From the NCBI GenBank assembly GCA_036273515.1, contig DASUHM010000030.1, positions 1 through 32,362 of the forward strand: a stretch of DNA of 32,362 nucleotides, given 5' to 3'. Of this stretch, positions 29,419-32,362 are shown piece after piece. Made by a program: the position numbers and the translations under genes. Position 1 is the stretch's first letter, and every line of letters begins with the position of its first letter. Origin of the DNA: Gaiellales bacterium (GTDB lineage: Bacteria > Actinomycetota > Thermoleophilia > Gaiellales > JAICJC01). The notes under the pieces are model-generated. The model made no database searches and had not been told where the DNA came from. It saw nothing but the letters and a program-made list of their open reading frames with translations.

Positions 29419-29931
29419 ATGGCAGAGCTGATGGCCCGCATGGCAGAGATCGCCGTGTCGCGGCACGAGGGCGACGTGCTCGTCGCGCTCGGGCTGGGCT
29501 CGTGCATCGGCGTCGCCCTGCTCGACCGCGCGTCGCTGGTCGCCGGGCTCGCCCACGTCGTGCTGCCCGAGTCGCGCCCCGGCTCGACCACGCCGGGCAA
29601 GTTCGCCGACACGGCGGTGCCCGAGCTCCTGCGACAGATGGCCGGGCTCGGCGCGACGAAGGGGCGGCTGCACGCCGTCCTCGTCGGCGGAGCGCAGATG
29701 TTCGCCGCCAGCGCCGGCGGCGCGCTCGACATCGGCCGCCGCAACGAGCAGGCCGTCCGCACCGCCCTCGCGGTCGCGGGCATCCCGGTCACGACGACGC
29801 TGACCGGCGGCGGCGCCGGGCGGACGATGCGCGTCCACGTCGGCTCCGGGCTCGTCACCTGCAAGCAGGCAGGCAGCCAGGAGGAGACCATCGCCACGCG
29901 CGACGCCGGCCGGCTGAGGGCCGCAGCATGA
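29419..29931 (+). CDS. cheD: Chemoreceptor glutamine deamidase CheD (Thr of triad replaced)
   Basis: The protein has 170 residues from the ATG at 29419, which has a GGGAGA ribosome site. The family core is ALGLGSCIGVALLD, with nucleophile Cys29, and GLAHVVLPESRPG, with His46. TPGKFADTAVPEL and GGAQMF are also typical. In Thermotoga CheD the proposed triad is Cys27-His44-Thr21 (VTLGLGSC); here that position is Ala23 (VALGLGSC), so deamidase activity may be reduced. CheD also binds CheC and raises its phosphatase activity, and that role could remain. Its TGA overlaps the fliM ATG (ATGA). Confidence 0.9.
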   Translation: MAELMARMAEIAVSRHEGDVLVALGLGSCIGVALLDRASLVAGLAHVVLPESRPGSTTPGKFADTAVPELLRQMAGLGATKGRLHAVLVGGAQMFAASAGGALDIGRRNEQAVRTALAVAGIPVTTTLTGGGAGRTMRVHVGSGLVTCKQAGSQEETIATRDAGRLRAAA

Positions 29932-30908
29932 ACGACGTCCTCTCCAACGAGGAGGTCGCGGCGCTGGTCGAGGCCGCACGCCAGGGCAACGTCGCCCCGG
30001 CCGAGGATGCGCCCGCGCCCAAGCGCCGCGCCAAGCGCGTCCGCGACATCGACTTCTCCCGCCCGAACAAGTTCGCGATCGACCAGCTGCGCCGGCTCGA
30101 GCGCGCCCACGAGGCGTGCTGCCGCACGATGGCGTCGCGGCTCGCGACCGAGCTCCTGACGTCCGTCGAGCTCGACGTGCTCGAGATCGACCAGCTGACG
30201 TGGTCGCTCGCGACCAACCAGATCCCGCAGCCGTCCGTGTGCGGCGTGGTCGAGTGCAAGCCGCTCGGCACCCAGGTGCTCCTGACCGCGGAGCTCGGCC
30301 TGATGCTGCGCCTCGTCGAGCGCCTGCTGGGCAGCACCGCCTCCACCAAGACGCGCCCGCGCGAGCTCACCGAGATCGAGGCCGCGCTCGTCTCGCGCGT
30401 GTTCAACGCGCTGCTCGAGCACCTGTCCGAGACGTGGGCCGAGCTCGTCGACACGACGATGGAGCTGCGCGCGATCGAGACGCAGCTCGCCAACGTCAAC
30501 CTGGCGCCGCCGAGCGAGCCGACGCTGATCCTGACGATGGAGGTGCGGCTGGACGGCACCTCGTCGACGATCGCGCTCGTCATCCCCCACCGCTCCGTCG
30601 AGCCGGTGCTGGGACGGCTCTCGGCCAGCCAGTACGGCGACACCGCCATCGAGCCCGAGGCCGTCGAGGCGATGCGGGCCAGCGTCGCCGCCGTGAACGT
30701 CGAGATCCGGGCCGAGGTGGCCGCGACCGACCTCACGCTGGACGAGGTGCTCGCGCTCAGCCCCGGCGACGTGCTGCGCTTCGGCGTGCCGGCCGCCGAC
30801 GGCGTGCGCCTGTTCGCCGGCCGCGTGCCCGCGCACCGGGCCCAGCCCGGCCGCAACGGCAACAACCGGGCCGTGCAGGTCATCGGCCGGCTGGGAGAGG
30901 CGGCATGA
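29928..30908 (+). CDS. fliM: Flagellar motor switch protein FliM
   Basis: The protein has 326 residues, standard for FliM. The N-terminal CheY-P binding peptide is MNDVLSNEEVAALVEAA, a variant of LSQ(D/E)EIDALL. A basic linker (KRRAKRVRDIDFSRPNKF) leads to the middle CheC-like domain and the C-terminal SpoA/FliN-type domain (about 250-325, TLDEVLALSPGDVLRFGVP). It forms the C ring, binding FliG through the middle domain and CheY-P through the N-terminal peptide. It overlaps cheD and fliY by 4 bp each (ATGA). Confidence 0.95.
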   Translation: MNDVLSNEEVAALVEAARQGNVAPAEDAPAPKRRAKRVRDIDFSRPNKFAIDQLRRLERAHEACCRTMASRLATELLTSVELDVLEIDQLTWSLATNQIPQPSVCGVVECKPLGTQVLLTAELGLMLRLVERLLGSTASTKTRPRELTEIEAALVSRVFNALLEHLSETWAELVDTTMELRAIETQLANVNLAPPSEPTLILTMEVRLDGTSSTIALVIPHRSVEPVLGRLSASQYGDTAIEPEAVEAMRASVAAVNVEIRAEVAATDLTLDEVLALSPGDVLRFGVPAADGVRLFAGRVPAHRAQPGRNGNNRAVQVIGRLGEAA

Positions 30909-31798
30909 CCACCGAAGACGCACTCATCAAGCTGGCCGAGTCGACCGGCGCCGCCATCGCGCAGGTGCTCGAGATCGTGAGCTCGGCGACCATCGAGCGC
31001 AGCCCGGTGATGATCATCCCGTCCGGGCAGTCGCCGCTGAGCACGATCCCCGTGCCCGCTGTCGCCGCCGACGTCTCCTACATCAACGGCGCGACGGGCG
31101 GCAACGTCTTCGTCATGACCCGCCTCGGCGTCCGCCGGCTGGCGGCGGCCATGATGGGCATGGACGCGATGGAGATCACCGACTCCGAGGAGCTCTCGGA
31201 GCTCGACCTGTCCGCCGCGGCCGAGGCCATGAACCAGATGATGGCGGCCGCCGCCGGCGCCACGTCGGCGGTGCTCGGCGAGGAGGTCGACATCACGCCG
31301 CCGGAGACGCGCTTCTTCGCGACGCCGAGCGAGGCCGCCGACGCGTACGAGCTGACGCCACACGTCACGACGGTCGGCTTCACGCTGCTGGGCGAGCCGT
31401 GCCGGCTCGTGCAGCTCGTGCCGAACGCGTTCGTCGTGCGCATGAAGGAGGCGTTCGACGAGCTGGACGCACAGGCGGCCGCCGACAACCGCAGCCGCGC
31501 CGAGATCGTCGAGCGGATCTCGTCCGACTCCGTGCGGGCGGTGCCGGTGCGCGTGTGGGCCGAGCTCGGCCGCACGCGGATGCCGGTCGGCCGCGCGGTC
31601 GGCCTCACCACCGGCGCGGTCGTCGAGCTCGACAAGGCCCCGGACGACCCGGTCGACCTGTTCGTGAACGGCCGGCTGTTCGGCACCGGGCGGCTCCTGC
31701 TCGTCGACGACGAGTGGGCCGTCCGCATCGAAAGCGTGCTCCCCGGCGCGGGAGCCGATGACTCATCCGACGTAACACCTGAAGGAGGAACCAACTGA
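30905..31798 (+). CDS. fliY: Flagellar motor switch phosphatase FliY / FliN-type protein
   Basis: The protein has 297 residues, much longer than a plain FliN (about 100-140). The N-terminal CheC-like domain has one phosphatase-type motif, Ser103-Glu107-Asn110 in LSAAAEAMNQMM; the first motif found in Bacillus FliY is not recognisable, and the N-terminal FliM-like CheY-binding peptide is unclear. The C-terminal SpoA domain (212-278, VPVRVWAELGRTRMPVGRAV and DLFVNGRLFGTGRLL) is FliN. It builds the lower C ring and probably dephosphorylates CheY-P at the switch. Its 3' end carries AAGGAGG, the ribosome site for cheY, and its stop overlaps the cheY start. Confidence 0.9.
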   Translation: MTTEDALIKLAESTGAAIAQVLEIVSSATIERSPVMIIPSGQSPLSTIPVPAVAADVSYINGATGGNVFVMTRLGVRRLAAAMMGMDAMEITDSEELSELDLSAAAEAMNQMMAAAAGATSAVLGEEVDITPPETRFFATPSEAADAYELTPHVTTVGFTLLGEPCRLVQLVPNAFVVRMKEAFDELDAQAAADNRSRAEIVERISSDSVRAVPVRVWAELGRTRMPVGRAVGLTTGAVVELDKAPDDPVDLFVNGRLFGTGRLLLVDDEWAVRIESVLPGAGADDSSDVTPEGGTN

Positions 31799-32160
31799 TG
31801 GCACGCGTGCTGATCGTTGACGATGCCGCGTTCATGAGGAAGATGCTCAGCGACGTCCTGGCCAAGGCCGGGCACGAGGTCGTGGGTGAGGGCGCGAACG
31901 GCTCAGAGGCCGTTGCCCAGTACCAGTCGCTGCGCCCGGACATCATGACGCTCGACATCACCATGCCGGAGAAGGACGGGCTGACCGCGCTGCGGGAGAT
32001 CCTGTCCATGGAGCCGGCCGCGAAGGTGGTCATGTGCTCGGCGCTCGGCCAGGAGTCGAAGGTGCTCGAGGCCATCAAGGCCGGCGCCAAGGACTTCGTG
32101 GTCAAGCCGTTCCAGCCGGCGCGCGTGCTCGAAGCGGTTCAGCGCGTACTGGGTGGATGA
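31798..32160 (+). CDS. cheY: Chemotaxis response regulator CheY
   Basis: A single receiver domain of 120 residues. It has Asp8-Asp9 in IVDDAAFMRKML, phospho-acceptor Asp53 in TLDITMPEKDG, Ser81 in place of the usual Thr (MCSALGQ), and Lys103 in VVKPF. VDDAAFMRxML and DITMPxxDG are typical of the CheY found with CheC/FliY systems. CheY-P binds FliM to change rotation. The AAGGAGG site 6-12 nt upstream is the strongest ribosome site I saw in this operon, fitting a need for many CheY copies. Its stop overlaps the next gene as ATGA. Confidence 0.95.
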   Translation: MARVLIVDDAAFMRKMLSDVLAKAGHEVVGEGANGSEAVAQYQSLRPDIMTLDITMPEKDGLTALREILSMEPAAKVVMCSALGQESKVLEAIKAGAKDFVVKPFQPARVLEAVQRVLGG

Positions 32161-32362
32161 CCGATCCGCGCCGCGCACGTTACGTCGCTCTCTTCGCATC
32201 GGAGGCGCGGTCGCTGCTGAGCGGCGCGCGTCGCGCGCTCGAACTGTGGATCGACGCTCCCGGCGAGCGTGAACCGGCCGAGGAAATCTTTCGCGCGCTG
32301 CACACGGTCAAGGGGATGGCTGCATCGCTGGAGTTCGCCGCAGCGACCGATCTCGTGCACGC
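32157..32362 (+). CDS. Hpt domain protein, probable second CheA (3' end outside window)
   Basis: An ATG at 32157 overlaps the cheY stop (ATGA) and the frame stays open to the right edge, giving 68 codons. The translation begins MTDPRRARYVALFASEARSL and contains EEIFRALHTVKGMAASLEF, an Hpt domain with the phosphorylatable His in ALHTVKGMA at about residue 49. This resembles the P1 domain of CheA. A full CheA already lies at 26736, so this would be a second kinase in the same operon, or a stand-alone Hpt protein if the rest differs. Codon choice is a little less GC-biased than in neighbouring genes. Confidence 0.8.
   Translation, partial: MTDPRRARYVALFASEARSLLSGARRALELWIDAPGEREPAEEIFRALHTVKGMAASLEFAAATDLVH

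Noticed and set aside
28464-30923. An 819-codon minus-strand frame antisense to cheA, cheC, cheD and fliM
   Set aside because: The composition is low-complexity (His, Arg, Gly, Ala) and motif-free. The opposite strand holds four well-identified genes.
1-32362. CRISPR array, tRNA, rRNA, insertion sequence, prophage or toxin-antitoxin genes
   Set aside because: I looked along both strands and saw no regularly spaced direct repeats, cloverleaf-like sequence, transposase motifs or phage genes.

Overview
This 32.4 kb window comes from a very GC-rich bacterium (most third codon positions are G or C). It has frequent GTG starts, −10 hexamers of TAnnnT type placed 7-9 nt before start codons (leaderless style), and a CheC/CheD/FliY-type chemotaxis system. 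A flagellated actinobacterium fits best; Thermoleophilia (Gaiellales/Solirubrobacterales) is my guess, and nothing here proves it.

Left part (1-11.8 kb), a mixed chromosomal region: the C-terminal part of an HD-GYP protein, a TMEM175-like channel, an ABC-F ATPase, a polar amino acid ABC importer (binding protein, permease, ATPase) translationally coupled to a GNAT acetyltransferase, a single-domain response regulator divergent from a tandem PilZ protein, a small acidic protein of unknown function, a membrane-bound GAF-GGDEF diguanylate cyclase, and the E1 beta and E1 alpha subunits of a 2-oxoacid dehydrogenase. HD-GYP, PilZ and GGDEF within 10 kb form a loose cyclic-di-GMP set just upstream of the motility genes.

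Middle (12-18.4 kb): an MFS transporter diverges from a large TPR/GT2 glycosyltransferase, followed by flaG, fliD, fliS and a small FliT-like gene. Right part (18.5-32.4 kb): flgB-flgC-fliE-fliF-fliG-fliH-fliI-cheW, then cheB-cheR-cheA-cheC-cheD-fliM-fliY-cheY and the start of a second cheA that runs off the window. Most neighbours overlap by 1-8 bp, so these are tightly coupled operons. fliJ, fliK, the hook genes, the export gate, mot genes and receptors are not in the window.

The most interesting structure is regulatory. Five non-coding stretches ahead of the glycosyltransferase, flaG, fliS, flgB and cheB carry a FliA/WhiG (sigma-28) type promoter, [TAAA/TCAA/GTAA]-N15-16-GCCGATNA. They tie the glycosyltransferase and chemotaxis genes into one flagellar regulon. 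A family of palindromic intergenic repeats built on GGGGTCAGACCCC occurs three times, and a different long hairpin fills the gap between the two E1 genes. CheD has Ala where the proposed catalytic Thr is expected. I saw no tRNA, rRNA, CRISPR array, insertion sequence or prophage gene, and no gene-free stretch above 300 bp (the longest is 18367-18574).
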